Source: Bradysia coprophila
Lineage: Eukaryota; Arthropoda; Insecta; Diptera; Sciaridae
Reading direction: 5' to 3'
Assembly (NCBI RefSeq): GCF_014529535.1
Contig: NW_023503555.1
Span: forward strand, 930,001 to 994,000
Length of the DNA stretch: 64,000 bases
Shown here: piece by piece, positions 1-48,031 of the stretch
How the letters are laid out: the number at the start of each line of letters is the position of its first letter
Position numbering within the stretch: position 1 is the stretch's first letter
Position numbers and translations under genes: made by a program
The notes under the pieces: model-generated
Databases searched by the model: none
Seen by the model: only the letters and a program-made list of their open reading frames with translations
What the model was told of the DNA's origin: nothing

Positions 1-91
1 ATTCAACTTTCGCACTGGGGCGGCAAAGTTACTCATTGTTGAGCAACTTCACGGAAAAGGCCGAAAAAACCCACACATGTCCAGCACAAGA

Positions 92-216
92 ACGATTTAC
101 GTGTGGGTCGCAAATACTACATCTCGTGCGTACACCGTCCAATAAGATTTTAACTAACGACTTAAATATTCATTCTACGTACGAAATGTAGTATTTTCGG
201 CTCACTGGTAAATCGT
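92..216. repeat. Foldback inverted repeat
   Basis: The segment from ACGATTTAC to CGTGCGTAC (about 92-131) is matched in reverse complement by about 176-216, with shared stretches such as AAATACTACAT. It is a small imperfect hairpin downstream of chm. The rest of 1-811 shows no gene. Confidence 0.5.
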
Positions 217-811
217 ATTCGTCCTGAACGTACATGAGTATTTTCGGCTTTTCCCATGTTGCTTTGGTAACTGATTTTCGACACAAGTGCTTGTATACCT
301 CGCCTTCGGCTCAAAAAAAGCTACACTTTATCAAAAAGACAGTTAACGAAGTTTGTTGCTAAAAAATCCACTTGTGAGTTTGGTTTGATCACAAAATTGT
401 TACCTCATCTAATATATAACTTTCGCAACCTCCAATGTACAGTGAGTAGTGGTAGTAAGTAGCAGTAATGGTATTGAGTAGTACACTGAGTCGTAATACC
501 TACGAAAAACACCGATAAAAAAGAGTTGAAAATTTCACCTGTTGAAGGTGACGTTTTCCCTGGGTAATCTATATATGCTGTTAGTAGTTCCTCAGTGGTA
601 GACTTGTCTCATCTACAGGTGAAATTTAGAAAAGTAGCAAGATCGATGGGCAAAAATCAAAAATATGCCTACAAATATGAGCATAAGCTTTATAGCCCAC
701 TGTTCTTCGTAGGAAGCTGAATATCTTAGAATTCCAAAAATGAAAATAAGATAAGCCTTTCAATCGAACAACGCAGCCAACATACATTTTGATTTACATT
801 GAACCTATTGC

Positions 812-817
812 TTTATT
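812..817 (-). terminator. Probable chm polyadenylation signal
   Basis: The minus strand reads AATAAA here, about 200 nt after the chm stop codon at 1016. No other canonical hexamer lies closer. Confidence 0.55.
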
Positions 818-1015
818 TAGTTTACAAAAACTAAGAAAACATTTTTTACAAAATTAAAAAAATTAAAAACTTAAAATAAATTAAAATCAAATCGATGGAA
901 GGTTGTTGTTTCGCATGGACTGTAATCGCTGATCGTTCAATAATGTCGAATAGAAGTTATACATTGAATAGGATGCTGAGACCAATGATGATTTTGATAT
1001 TATTTTTGATTGTCG

Positions 1016-38555
<37,540 letters not shown>

Positions 38556-39560
38556 TGCAATTGTTTTGGTTTTGACTTAACACGTATAACGCGAGAGGTA
38601 CATCTTCAATTATTTGGACCACTTTTTTCTAATTTGACAATCTCAAGGAGAAAACTGATAAATATTCGTTTGGAATATTGGAATGGACAAGACTAGCCAA
38701 TGAATTTTGTTTGCTGAGCATGCATTATTGTTTGTGTCCCATTTAATAAAACAGTTTTCGTGCCATCTTCAATTTACTAAACCATTAAACACTGAATATA
38801 ATTGGACTTGCACATAGAAAATACATAAAATTGCGAAAAGTTGACTTGTTTGCTAGCCCGCCATTTTTGTTTTTGTTTGTCAAAATTTGTACAAAATACT
38901 AGACTCGTACTGGAGAAGTTATTGTTCTGCGACGTTTTCGTTTTTGGCACGTAGTTTGAATGTAATGCATTTCAAATAATGTCGGAACGTGGCAGGCTCA
39001 AGTAAGTATTTTGTGATTTCTGATGTTTTTCATATGTCCCACAGCCCACGTTCGCATGCATTGAGCAAGTTTGAATAGACACGAATTGGAGTTAATATCT
39101 CAAAAAACTTACTACTGTCGGAGACAGCTGCCAGTTTTTCAGCTGATCCACACATATGTACAATAAAAACTGTCTATACTTGTTTATACCAAAGTATATA
39201 AACATACTGAAGGTAACGCGAACACTCAGGGAATAGCAAGAAATACGGACCCCAAGTTTCGGGTGAATATAAGATTTGTTATGTTGCAACCGTGACGTTT
39301 AACACAATAATGTTGTTGGAACTGCGTTGCTTAGTATTGAGTTTTGCATGCGCTACAACTAAACATGCAAAGTGAATTACGCTTGTGTCCAAAATTGTAA
39401 GAATTTACGCGAAAGTAGGGTTCAATCATTCGCTGTACAGCATGCATGCAGTTGACTAGATGGAATGGGTGAGTCCTGTCTAGTTTCTAGTTTATTGAGA
39501 ATATGGCACCTGAGATGATGGGACTTGATTCTAGTCACTAGAATGCTTTGAACTATGACC

Positions 39561-39779
39561 TTAACCTGTTACAGACGGCTGTCATCTGTTGTCGACAACG
39601 ACAGCAAGAATAAACGACAATCGCTGACTGATGAGGTCTTATATAGCAAAAAGCATGTTCAAACCAAATGAAGTAAAAGATTTCTGAAATCATCTATGTA
39701 AATATCAAATGAAGTAATAGTTTGAATCTAGGTTTCAATAGTAAAACTGTTAATACGCTTGCCGTCTGTGACAGGTTAA
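39561..39779. mobile_element. TTAA-flanked piggyBac-like MITE, best copy
   Basis: TTAA at 39561-39564 and 39776-39779 bracket inverted ends CCTGTTACAGACGGC and GCCGTCTGTGACAGG. The interior has CATCTGTTGTCGACAACGAC and AATGAAGTAAAAGATTT, shared with the copies at 16.8, 19.6 and 27.5 kb and fragments at about 20.5, 45.2, 55.2 and 57.5 kb. Confidence 0.82.
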
Positions 39780-40521
39780 TAATAATGAACTTCCGATTTG
39801 AACATATTTAGTTGGTCGTGGTGGTGAGTTGGGGTTGTTACTTAAAATTTATAATGAAGACCGATAATCTTATCTTAATTATCATGCAACTCATGACATG
39901 CCTCATAGAAAGAAAATGAGCTTTGTACTTCAAGCGAAAGTGATAAAGTTGACAGCTGCCAAATAGAGCAATAAAACTAAGTGACACCATCAATCTGAAA
40001 TTATTTCGGCCGCTAAAATTTAAAAAATGACGTATTGGCGAAAACGTTTATATTTAAATATGTGTACATTTCGGGTGAAATTTACGGCGTGTGCCTAAAA
40101 TTTGAATTTTAAGTGAACGATTCGATGAAAAAGTGAACCGAAAAATACATTTCAACGCTTCATTGTATGAAAATGACGATACGTTAGAAAGACCTCCGCA
40201 CTTTCCATTTTGAATTTCAACCGCACTTACGGCGTGAATAGTGCCAAGGTAGCCAATTTCAAAGAGCTTTAAAATCTCGTTTAAAACGGCATTATTTGTT
40301 GTATGGTTATAGCATACCTTATTGCATGATTTGCAGTCAGAATTGGTGGATTGAAGAATGGTATACAGCATTTTCGATGCAATTTTAGACTACAAAACAT
40401 TAAATTAAATTAAATGTTTCACACAGCAAATATCACATGAGTCAAACACCAATGTCATACATAATATTATGAAAAAATGGAAGATGCCATTTTTTTCAAT
40501 GGTGTGTGATAGATGATTTTT

Positions 40522-40869
40522 CCAAGGTAAATATAATGAGGAGGTAATGCATATAACCGAATCAGATGATCGTTGGCACGAAAGTTCGATACAATTGCCA
40601 TCTCATCTTTTCGTTCAAAGAAAAAAAAATGGAATAGAAAGTTCCTATTTAATCTGTTATAGAATAGTGAACATATTTTGTGAAACACAAGCAAGGTAAA
40701 TATATGGGCGGATGTAATGTCATTCAAACGCGCGGTCTAGCACATTAGTTCGATGCTAAAATTACACCTTCTTTTAAAATGGTTGACTGATTTCTGATGG
40801 CAGTGGCTTCGAACTTGCGTGCCAGGCCGCTCGTCTGAATGACATTACCTCCACACTATGTTACCTTGG
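40522..40869. mobile_element. CCAAGGTAA-ended MITE, possibly compound
   Basis: Begins CCAAGGTAAATATAATGAGG and ends TGTTACCTTGG. A second inner left end (CAAGGTAAATATATGGGCGG) starts at about 40692, with TGTAATGTCATTCA mirrored by TGAATGACATTACC near the right end, suggesting one copy within another. The same termini occur at 44335-44546. Confidence 0.6.
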
Positions 40870-41049
40870 ATTTTTCATTGAATTTCGCGTTGTTGGCAAT
40901 TTACGAGTGGTTGATATTCAAAGTAGTGTCACCTATATTACGTGCAAATCGCGAATAATGACTATACGTACCACTATGGTCGTACCTATTTGTGAACTCC
41001 GACCTTTTGTTATATTTTTTTTCATTTTTGTTGGCCATCGATAACCATA

Positions 41050-41244
41050 CGTTGAAGTTAATTGCGGCTTGTCAACTTTCGGCACCCTGGACTTTACTTA
41101 AATCGTCGAGGAATGCCTCCAAATAAATTTCTAAAAATCTAGAATTCCGTTTTGGATTTTTAGAAATTTATTTGGATGCATTCCTCGACGATTTAAGTAA
41201 AGTCCAGGGTGCCGAAAGTTGACAAGCCGCAATTAACTTCAACG
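41050..41244. mobile_element. Near-perfect foldback MITE, 195 bp
   Basis: Arms of about 90 bp start CGTTGAAGTTAATTGCGGCT and run through CACCCTGGACTTTACTTAAA. The reverse complement follows after a short loop around CTAGAATTCC. Partial relatives occur at 13040-13165 and 51974-52008. Confidence 0.88.
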
Positions 41245-41517
41245 TGTTTAGGCACCGCCAATTTCATCGGCCTAGATCAGCGCACACTTCTAGATTCTAG
41301 TATCTTTTCGATCCATTTGATTTTATTCGTTTTCTAACTTTTCCTATCTGTCAAATCAGCTGTTGTTATTGCTAATTGTATCGTCGTATCAATAATTAAT
41401 CATAACGACGAAACTTATAAGAAATTTACAAGATAAACAGAATGACACGTATCACCTTGCCTTAATTAAGATTAAAATATTTTCCAATTAGATGCCGATT
41501 CGTACTTAACCATTACC

Positions 41518-43345
41518 ATGAAAAAGAATTACGTTTTTTATTTGTTTTTTATTTTGTTAATATTATTGCCGTGCTCGAAACAGGATTACACCTACATCGA
41601 CAAGGTATGTTATGCTGGATCTTCATTTTACGTACAATTAGCAATAGGAAACCTGATGCAAGCGCATGAGGAACTTGACTGATCAGTTGTCCTTCCTGAT
41701 GTCGTTGGGACCCTAACATCATTTCATTTTGAATTCAAATTAATTCAAATTGCTTATCCCAAACAATTACAGGTCAAATATGAGCCCAGCGAAATTCCCG
41801 AGCATAAGCTCAGTATGGTGAGCGAAATGGGTGACACGGACCACATGAACGAACTACTGGATAACATATTGATACCCAGAGTGGTTGGCACCGCGGGACA
41901 CAAGAAAGTCAAGAAATATATTATCAAAACAATGCGAGACCTTAAATGGCACGTCGAAACCGATGCTTTCGAAGATAAAACGCCCAATTTGGGAACGTTA
42001 AAGTTTGAGAACATTATCGCTTCGCTAAATCCGAATGCTGACCGCTTTCTCATATTGGCATGCCATTACGATAGCAAGTATTTTAAGGATCAGGAGTTCT
42101 TGGGTGCAACCGATTCAGCTGGTAAGTTGAGAAAATTGCATTTATTTCCACTCACGTATTCGCGGAAAGGGTAATTGGATTGAAATCTTGCGTTAATGTC
42201 ACGAATAAAGGTTCACGTCTACTTCTAGAATAATTTTCTAGCTTAAAACGAACTCAGTCAAAACACATCTCAAGTAATTCACAAACCGTTTCTGTGATAT
42301 TGCCGATACTAATGACTAAATTAAACAGTAAGGGATGCTTGTGAATCTCATACTGAATCAATGGTAACACCAGTCCTTGTTCCAGTAGTAGTAGCCACTG
42401 CTAGAAGACATATTTTAACGCTACCTGAGCCTGATCGTGACTTGAAGCCGAACTTAAGATTTCATGTTCATTGAATATTGTCCATCCTGAATGAACCTGA
42501 ACCTGAAATTTGGGTTGTCGAGGCTCAGATTTAACTGAAAATGTTGTTTGGAAATTTCGGAGCAGCCAGACTTGAAATGGTATATTTTGAATTCAGGTTC
42601 ATTCAGGTTTTCACAATCCAGGTTCAGGTCAAACCTGTCCCGCTCTGGGCTTGGACATTATTGCAATAAAATTAACTTTTGTCTCACAGTTCCATGCGCA
42701 ATGTTAATCAATTTGGCCGTTGTTCTGGACGAGTATCTTAACCAAATCCGTAGCAACAATGACATTAGCATCAAACTTCTATTTTTCGACGGTGAAGAAG
42801 CATTCCTATACTGGAATCCCCAGGACTCCATTTATGGAGCACGTCACTTAGCACAAAAGTGGGAAAACGAAGGATTCCTCAAGAAGATTGTGAGTCTTTG
42901 CCAAGTCGATTTGCGTACAAAACCTATTATGATAACAATTTTGCTCCGATTGCAGGACATGCTGGTCTTGCTGGATCTATTAGGCACACCGGATCCCAAT
43001 TTTGTGAACTTTTTCCGAAACACCCAGGATTGGTACGTTCATTTGCACAATGCTGAAAAGCGGCTGGCCCAGATGGGTTTTATGGAACGATATTCGACCA
43101 GCAGCGTAGTGTCCCGTACGCCGAATACCTACTTCCAACTGAGCAGCGTCAATTCGTTTGTGGAAGACGATCACATTCCATTTCTGGAGCGAGGAGTGCC
43201 AATTGTCCATCTAATCCCGTCTCCATTTCCAACCGTTTGGCACCAAATAACCGACGACCGTAAGGCCATCGACATGTTTACGATCGAGAATTTGAATAAG
43301 ATAATGCGAGTGTTCGTGATTGAGTATCTGCACTTGGTGATATGA
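41518..43345 (+). CDS. QC: Glutaminyl-peptide cyclotransferase (M28 fold), 4 exons, 341 aa
   Basis: Converts N-terminal glutamine (and glutamate) of secreted peptides to pyroglutamate, in the secretory pathway or outside the cell. Exons 41518-41604, 41773-42121, 42690-42889 and 42956-43345 total 342 codons with stop. Residues 4-18 form a hydrophobic signal segment. Zinc ligands by family comparison are D143 (GATDSA), E181/E182 (DGEEAF) and H297 (VHLIPSPFP). C126 and C148 match the disulfide pair of human QC. The C-terminus IENLNKIMRVFVIEYLHL is typical. Length fits the family (about 340). The third intron is only 66 bp, a multiple of three and stop-free, but family alignment (KKI|DMLVLLDLLG) supports its removal. 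The 568-bp second intron holds a CAGGTTC-rich repeat. The gene is convergent with the next one; the stop codons lie about 120 bp apart. A metal-site paralogue such as isoQC is the alternative name. Confidence 0.93.
42425..42655. repeat. CAGGTTC-rich degenerate repeat in QC intron 2
   Basis: Contains several copies of TTCAGGTT and CCTGAACCTGAA-like words in both orientations. Similar tracts occur at about 7440-7600, 19040-19435, 22258-22385 and 50205-50475. Confidence 0.55.
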
Positions 43346-43440
43346 CCGTACTTTGTTATCGTATATAAATGAATGAGTTAGGACAATGAAACAGACTAAG
43401 TCGTACCATGAAAATAGGTAAATTATACAAGAGACAACAC

Positions 43441-43446
43441 TTTATT
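43441..43446 (-). terminator. Polyadenylation signal of the lysine-rich gene
   Basis: The minus strand reads AATAAA about 20 nt after the TAA/TGA region of the convergent gene ending at 43467, implying a very short 3' UTR. Confidence 0.5.
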
Positions 43447-43466
43447 GTAAATATATTTGTCCCAAC

Positions 43467-44172
43467 CTACACTTTTCCACTTTTATTGCTGGTCGTTGCC
43501 AGTTTCGCTTTCCGCTCTTTCAATAGCCGCGCCAGTTCCTCGGTCGCCTCGCCCAGCGTCTTCTCACAATGCTTCGGACGTTTGAATTCTCTTTCCACTT
43601 CGGCCCCATGTAATTTGGTGATTTGTCTTTTGATGACATGGGCCTGATTCTCGGTCAAATCCGATGCAGATTTTATGTTTCTCGATTGCTTTCTCAGTCC
43701 AACCAGTTCAGCATGAATAAGATCACCAACTTCATCGGCGTCATTGCTTACGTGCTTGCTATTAATGTAAGTGACCACGTCTTTGGGATCGCGTTTGCGG
43801 TGTTTGCTGGTCGTGTTGGTGTTTTTACCTTTGAAATTGAAACAATCAATGTCTACTGATACCCTCTCTTGCCTGTTACACTTCTATGCCGTAGACAATG
43901 TTATACTTGCCTGTTGGTGGCACTGTTGACGTCACTGGTGTCACTGTTGGTCTCACATCGGATTTGACTTCGACCACTGCCACTGGTTCTGGTTTTTGTT
44001 CAACCTTGCCCTTTCTTTTTGTCTTGCACTTTTTCTTCTTCTTTTTAGCTGAGGTGGAAATATTAACACTGTTGAGTGATGCCTCGGACTTTGCAGGAGT
44101 GGAACTTGGCAGAATAATTCCCTTTTTTCTTAGTCGTTTTTGCACCGTTCTGGACAATTTTTTACTTTCCAT
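43467..44172 (-). CDS. Unrecognised lysine-rich basic protein, 2 exons, 207 aa
   Basis: Exons 43911-44172 and 43467-43828 total 208 codons with stop. I do not recognise the family. The protein starts MESKKLSRTVQKRLRKKG and has a run of six lysines near residue 47 with further KTKRKGK, a Thr/Pro/Val-rich linker, then a KHRKRDP segment. The second half is amphipathic and probably helical (ADEVGDLIHAELVGLRKQSR, LGEATEELARLLKERKAKL). Basic, low-complexity composition suggests a nuclear or nucleolar RNA-associated protein, but that is inference. The intron (43829-43910) appears to use a GC donor (CAG|GCAAGT) with an AG acceptor; the alternative GT two bases downstream gives an immediate stop at this acceptor. 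The in-frame codons upstream of the ATG (from about 44217) contain no other ATG, so 44172 is the chosen start. Confidence 0.78.
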
Positions 44173-44334
44173 TATTGAGCGACTGGCCGTGTTTCTTATT
44201 CGTCGTGCAAATTTCAATATTTACAAACAAAATCAGACAATGCATTGCCGTTCGGTGACAGGTTGATCAGTCGGATCAGTACTAGAAGTACCAGAAAATG
44301 GTGGGAAAATAGAGCGAATTCAAATTGACATTTT

Positions 44335-44546
44335 CCAAGGTAAATATTTTTTTTTCTAATGCGTTAAACATTTTAGTCAAAAATATTTGATTACATGGAA
44401 TGTCATTGAATGTTCCGAACATGCCAGTATAGCTCCGAGAATAATTCTTCTTCGTTCGATGTACTGAAGAGAAAATTTGATTTAACGTTATTCAAGTGGT
44501 GGCAGTTCATAATATGTTCTGATGTTTGATCATATATTTACCTTGG
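44335..44546. mobile_element. CCAAGGTAA-ended MITE, 212 bp
   Basis: Starts CCAAGGTAAATATTTTTTTT and ends ATATATTTACCTTGG. Same termini as the element at 40522-40869. Non-coding. Confidence 0.65.
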
Positions 44547-44679
44547 CATTTTCGAAATAATATTCAGAAGAAATGCCGCTAGGGTAGATTAGATACTACG
44601 CGTGAAAAGGATTTTCTATGCATAGAGGTGGAAACTTAAGTCTAAGATTCATTTTTTACTACTCACAAACCGGTAATCT

Positions 44680-44790
44680 CTGGAACCAATGTGACATCTG
44701 AAACCAATGGAACCTCTGGAACCAATGGAACCTCTGGAACCAATGGAACCTCTGAAACCAATGGAACCTCTGGAACCAACGGAACCTCTT
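44680..44790. repeat. 18-bp minisatellite
   Basis: About six units of ACCAATGGAACCTCTGGA, with some units reading TGAAACC. The period is a multiple of three, so repeat-coded open frames appear on both strands; neither looks like a gene. Confidence 0.9.
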
Positions 44791-45370
44791 ATTTCTTATC
44801 AAGTAGTCACAAGAAAGACCCCATAAGACCAGACATCGATGGACCATTCTATTCTGTGGAGATGATCTTTATAATCTTGAGGTGGTTTGTCAGTGCCCTA
44901 ACTACTCACCTTATTTTCGATCTAGTCAGATACGGAGATTCATTGCTCCTTGCAATTTCCGACAGTTGCTGATATTTCTGATGGGCTACCATTTATATAC
45001 TCGCCTCCTTAGAAAATACCAGCCTCGGCTCTGATCCCATCAACGACAATGAAATGTCATTGTTGATGTGAAAGATTCTGCATTTTTTGTTAAATATTTG
45101 GACCATCACAAGTAGTATAATCGAGATTTGAATTGAGGTGAAGTATTTACCACCTGCAAAAATATTAATGGGGATTGACCACGGAATTGATTTTATGGTC
45201 TAAACGTCCGGCTCATCATCTGCTAACGACAGCAACCACCGACAATTTTTGTGGTCTTATATTGTGAGATTAATGGTTAAACAAATGAAGGAAAAGATTT
45301 TATGCTAAGTACTACTCGATAGGCCTGCCGTTCCAAAACGAAAAACGCTCAAGACTATGTTAACATTTTT

Positions 45371-45376
45371 TTTATT
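45371..45376 (-). terminator. Probable aurB polyadenylation signal
   Basis: The minus strand reads AATAAA about 155 nt after the aurB stop codon. Confidence 0.5.
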
Positions 45377-45530
45377 TCCGAATTGATTAATAGCGAACAT
45401 CATCAACAAACTATTATAGGTAGCCGAGCCACTTGCATAGCTTAAAAAATTGAATATCAAAATCAAAATCTTAAATTGAAGACATTGATACGAAATAAAC
45501 GAGGAGCTAAAAAGTGACACACAAAAATTA

Positions 45531-46779
45531 CTATTTCGACGTAACGTAGGTTCCACGTCCCGGATGAACCATATTCTCTTTGATCCACGGATGTTGCATC
45601 ACTTCCACCAGTGTTATTCGGGATTTATTATCCTTTTGCAGCAACTGCCAGTAACGAAATAGAAAGATTAGTCCACTCCAATAGCCAGCCGACAAAAGAT
45701 AAATTTACCTTCGAAATGAGATGTCTAGCCTTTGTCGTAACATGTTTCGGGTACACAACGTTCAAGTGCTTGATCTTTTCATATGTTTTTTCCGTGTCAG
45801 CCGCTTCGAATGGTGGACTGCCTACCAAAAATTCGTAACACAAAATACCCAAACACCATTGATCGACCGACATATCGTACGATTGTCCTTCAACCATTTC
45901 TGGCGGCAAGTAGTCCAATGTACCGCACATGGTTCTACGTCTACGGAAATTGGTCAGAGCGAAATTTTGCGGTCATTTGCCTTTCACTTGCGGAAGGAAA
46001 CTTACTTGTTCGATACGGCGTGTATTGCCCAACCGAAATCAGCCAATTTTACGTCATCACCAACTGTCAGCATGATGTTTTCTACATTGGTGTGATAGGG
46101 ATAGTCCGTTGAGTGAATGATAAGGTTTGATAGGGAAAAGGTAAAAAAAAACTGAATGGAGATCCCTACCCGGCTTTAAGTCTCTGTGAATCACATTGTT
46201 CAAATGGCAATAATGCAATGCGTTCGCCACTTGATATGTGTATTTGGCTGCACGATGATCATCAAATCTGCCCATCGGTGCTCTCTTCAAATGTTTGTAT
46301 AATTCCCCTTCAGACGCAATTTCAAGCGCTAAATAAATCCGTCGTTCATCGTGAAACCATGTGTACAGTCGTAGAATATTTGGATGTCTACGGAACAACA
46401 GCATATCATCAACACTGCCTGTCGAACATTTGATTTCTTTCAACGGAACGAATCGACTTACTTGAGATGTGACTGTATTTCGATTTCTCTTAAAACTTGC
46501 TTTTCTACACGGCCACCAACCAGTTCGGACTTGAACATGATCTTCATCGCAACCATAAATTTTGATTTCTTTTCTCTAGCAAGATAGACACGTCCGAATT
46601 TGCCGCGACCCAAAGATGCTCCAAGTTCAAAATCCTCTTTGCCCCATTCGTAACTGCCCGAATGAACGGTTCAAAAATTGTTGCTTTTATTAGTCACAAT
46701 TCAATTTAACTTACCCATTGCCATAGGCTTCGTGATTCGTCATTTTTTTTGTCATGTCCTCGACAGATGAAAGGTCCAT
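45531..46779 (-). CDS. aurB: Aurora B kinase, 6 exons, 298 aa
   Basis: Serine/threonine kinase of the chromosomal passenger complex, acting at centromeres and the spindle midzone with INCENP, Survivin and Borealin (family knowledge). Exons 46715-46779, 46462-46653, 46170-46387, 46006-46081, 45709-45940 and 45531-45644 total exactly 299 codons with stop; introns are 61-88 bp. Kinase hallmarks: glycine loop LGRGKFG (36-42), K59 (VAMK), E78 of helix C, HRDLKPEN with D155, DFGW with D173, T-loop [15 protein letters not shown] with T187. The [18 protein letters not shown] and RITLVEVM stretches resemble Drosophila Aurora B more than Aurora A. The N-terminal extension before the kinase domain is only about 29 residues, shorter than usual, and there is little tail after it. 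Aurora A is the alternative and is less likely. The 5' end faces CSN4 across about 1.8 kb. Confidence 0.94.
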
Positions 46780-47152
46780 GATTTCTAATTTGACAGAAAA
46801 TTATTTTTCATGAATAAACGTTGAAGTCACGAATTGTCCAAGTGCTCAATGACAATTTGACCCAGGTGGCTCGGTAGATTCAGTTGTTCATATGATTTTT
46901 CATGCACACTTTTGTCACTTGCATAATAATCACCAACAGCAATGCAAAATTAAAAACTTACCGCAGAGAGTGTTGAAGAGCAAATTTTAATTAAAAATTA
47001 GTTTGTGAGAAGTGGACGTTACAAAAAATGGCATCAATCAACAAACAATTCAATTTTTCGAAAAATCAGTAGTTGTCAGTCAGATCGTAAACGGTTCAGT
47101 GGGAAAACCGCGCGATAGCAGTGTTGACAGCTGTGCAAATAGAGTGTTATGA

Positions 47153-47302
47153 TGAAAGAGAAGAAGATATTTTGACAAGTACCCCAAGGCAAGTTAAAAT
47201 AAACTGGTCTTCTGTCCTCTGAACGTACCACGTTGAAAGAGAAGCAAATACTTTGACAAGTACCCCAAGGCAAGTTATAATAACTAGTCTTCGGTTTTCT
47301 CG
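47153..47302. repeat. Two-copy tandem duplication, about 83-bp period
   Basis: GAAAGAGAAG followed by TTTGACAAGTACCCCAAGGC and AAGTTA-AATAA-CT-GTCTTC occurs at about 47153-47217 and again at 47236-47302 with a few changes. Confidence 0.8.
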
Positions 47303-47925
47303 CTTTGATCATAACAGTCTATAGAATTATTATTATTATTGATCACCGAACAAAGGAATTAGGACTGTATAGGTTTGTTCCAAGTAACTGTTCACACGAA
47401 TTTTGACTGACCGAACGAGCCCGTTTCGTCCGCAGAGATCGGTTTTCATATAAATGTTGATGAGGTTATGTCTTTATGGATGAAATTTGACAGTATAATT
47501 TGACAATTCTAATGGCCTTGAAACAGACCTATAGGAAAAGGTTTTTTGAAATTAATACTGAAATGTAACAGGCTTTTCTCGAAGACTATTACATTTTAGT
47601 ACGTTCTGCTATGTGTCACTGAATTATTTTTTCATGAACAAACTTCACTGCTGTGACATTTCATGAGCATGAATCAATGTGAAAATGTTGCACAAAAAAA
47701 TAGTCCAGTGAGAATGAAGTACTATAAAAAAAAAGCAGCGCCTCTACAGGCCATCCGAATCGGCAGTGTATTTTTTTGGAGCCAAACTGTTCGAGTAACA
47801 GCATAAATAGAGGGTGAATAATGTTCGTAGCTATGGGGGCTAGGGTGCTTAGCGGAACGAATTTCGGCGACAAATGTCCGTGTGATGTCATCAGACATGA
47901 CAACGAAACAAAATTCATCAGCATA

Positions 47926-48031
47926 CACTGACAAAAAAGTTTCGTAAAACTCAGCTGAGGCAGCTATTGTAGATTACCTTGAGACAAAGCTACCTGCAAC
48001 AGCTGAGTTTTTCGGAACTTTTTTGTCAGTG
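47926..48031. mobile_element. 106-bp TA-flanked foldback MITE
   Basis: CACTGACAAAAAAGTTTCGT plus AAAACTCAGCTG is mirrored by CAGCTGAGTTTTTCGGAACT and TTTTTGTCAGTG. TA flanks both sides (47924-47925, 48032-48033), as for Tc1/mariner-type insertions. Confidence 0.8.

Larger units (their letters stand above)
38556..41517. other. Intergenic region between chm and the QC gene
   Basis: Holds the chm promoter side and the upstream region of the QC gene. Repeats: a TTAA-type MITE (39561-39779), a CCAAGGTAA-ended element (40522-40869) and a foldback (41050-41244). Two weak exon-like signals (plus near 38979, minus 40.2-41.04 kb) are described under findings. No confident gene. Confidence 0.7.
44173..45530. 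other. Intergenic region between the lysine-rich gene and aurB
   Basis: Contains the CCAAGGTAA MITE, an 18-bp minisatellite (44680-44790), a fragment of the TTAA-type family near 45200-45310 and the aurB 3' UTR. No other gene seen. Confidence 0.7.

Noticed and set aside
40467..40727. 86-codon minus-strand frame
   Set aside because: Lies within the CCAAGGTAA-ended MITE.
44691..44972. Thr/Gly/Asn repeat frame resembling a secreted or antifreeze-like protein
   Set aside because: The repeat portion is the 18-bp minisatellite; the opposite strand is equally open.
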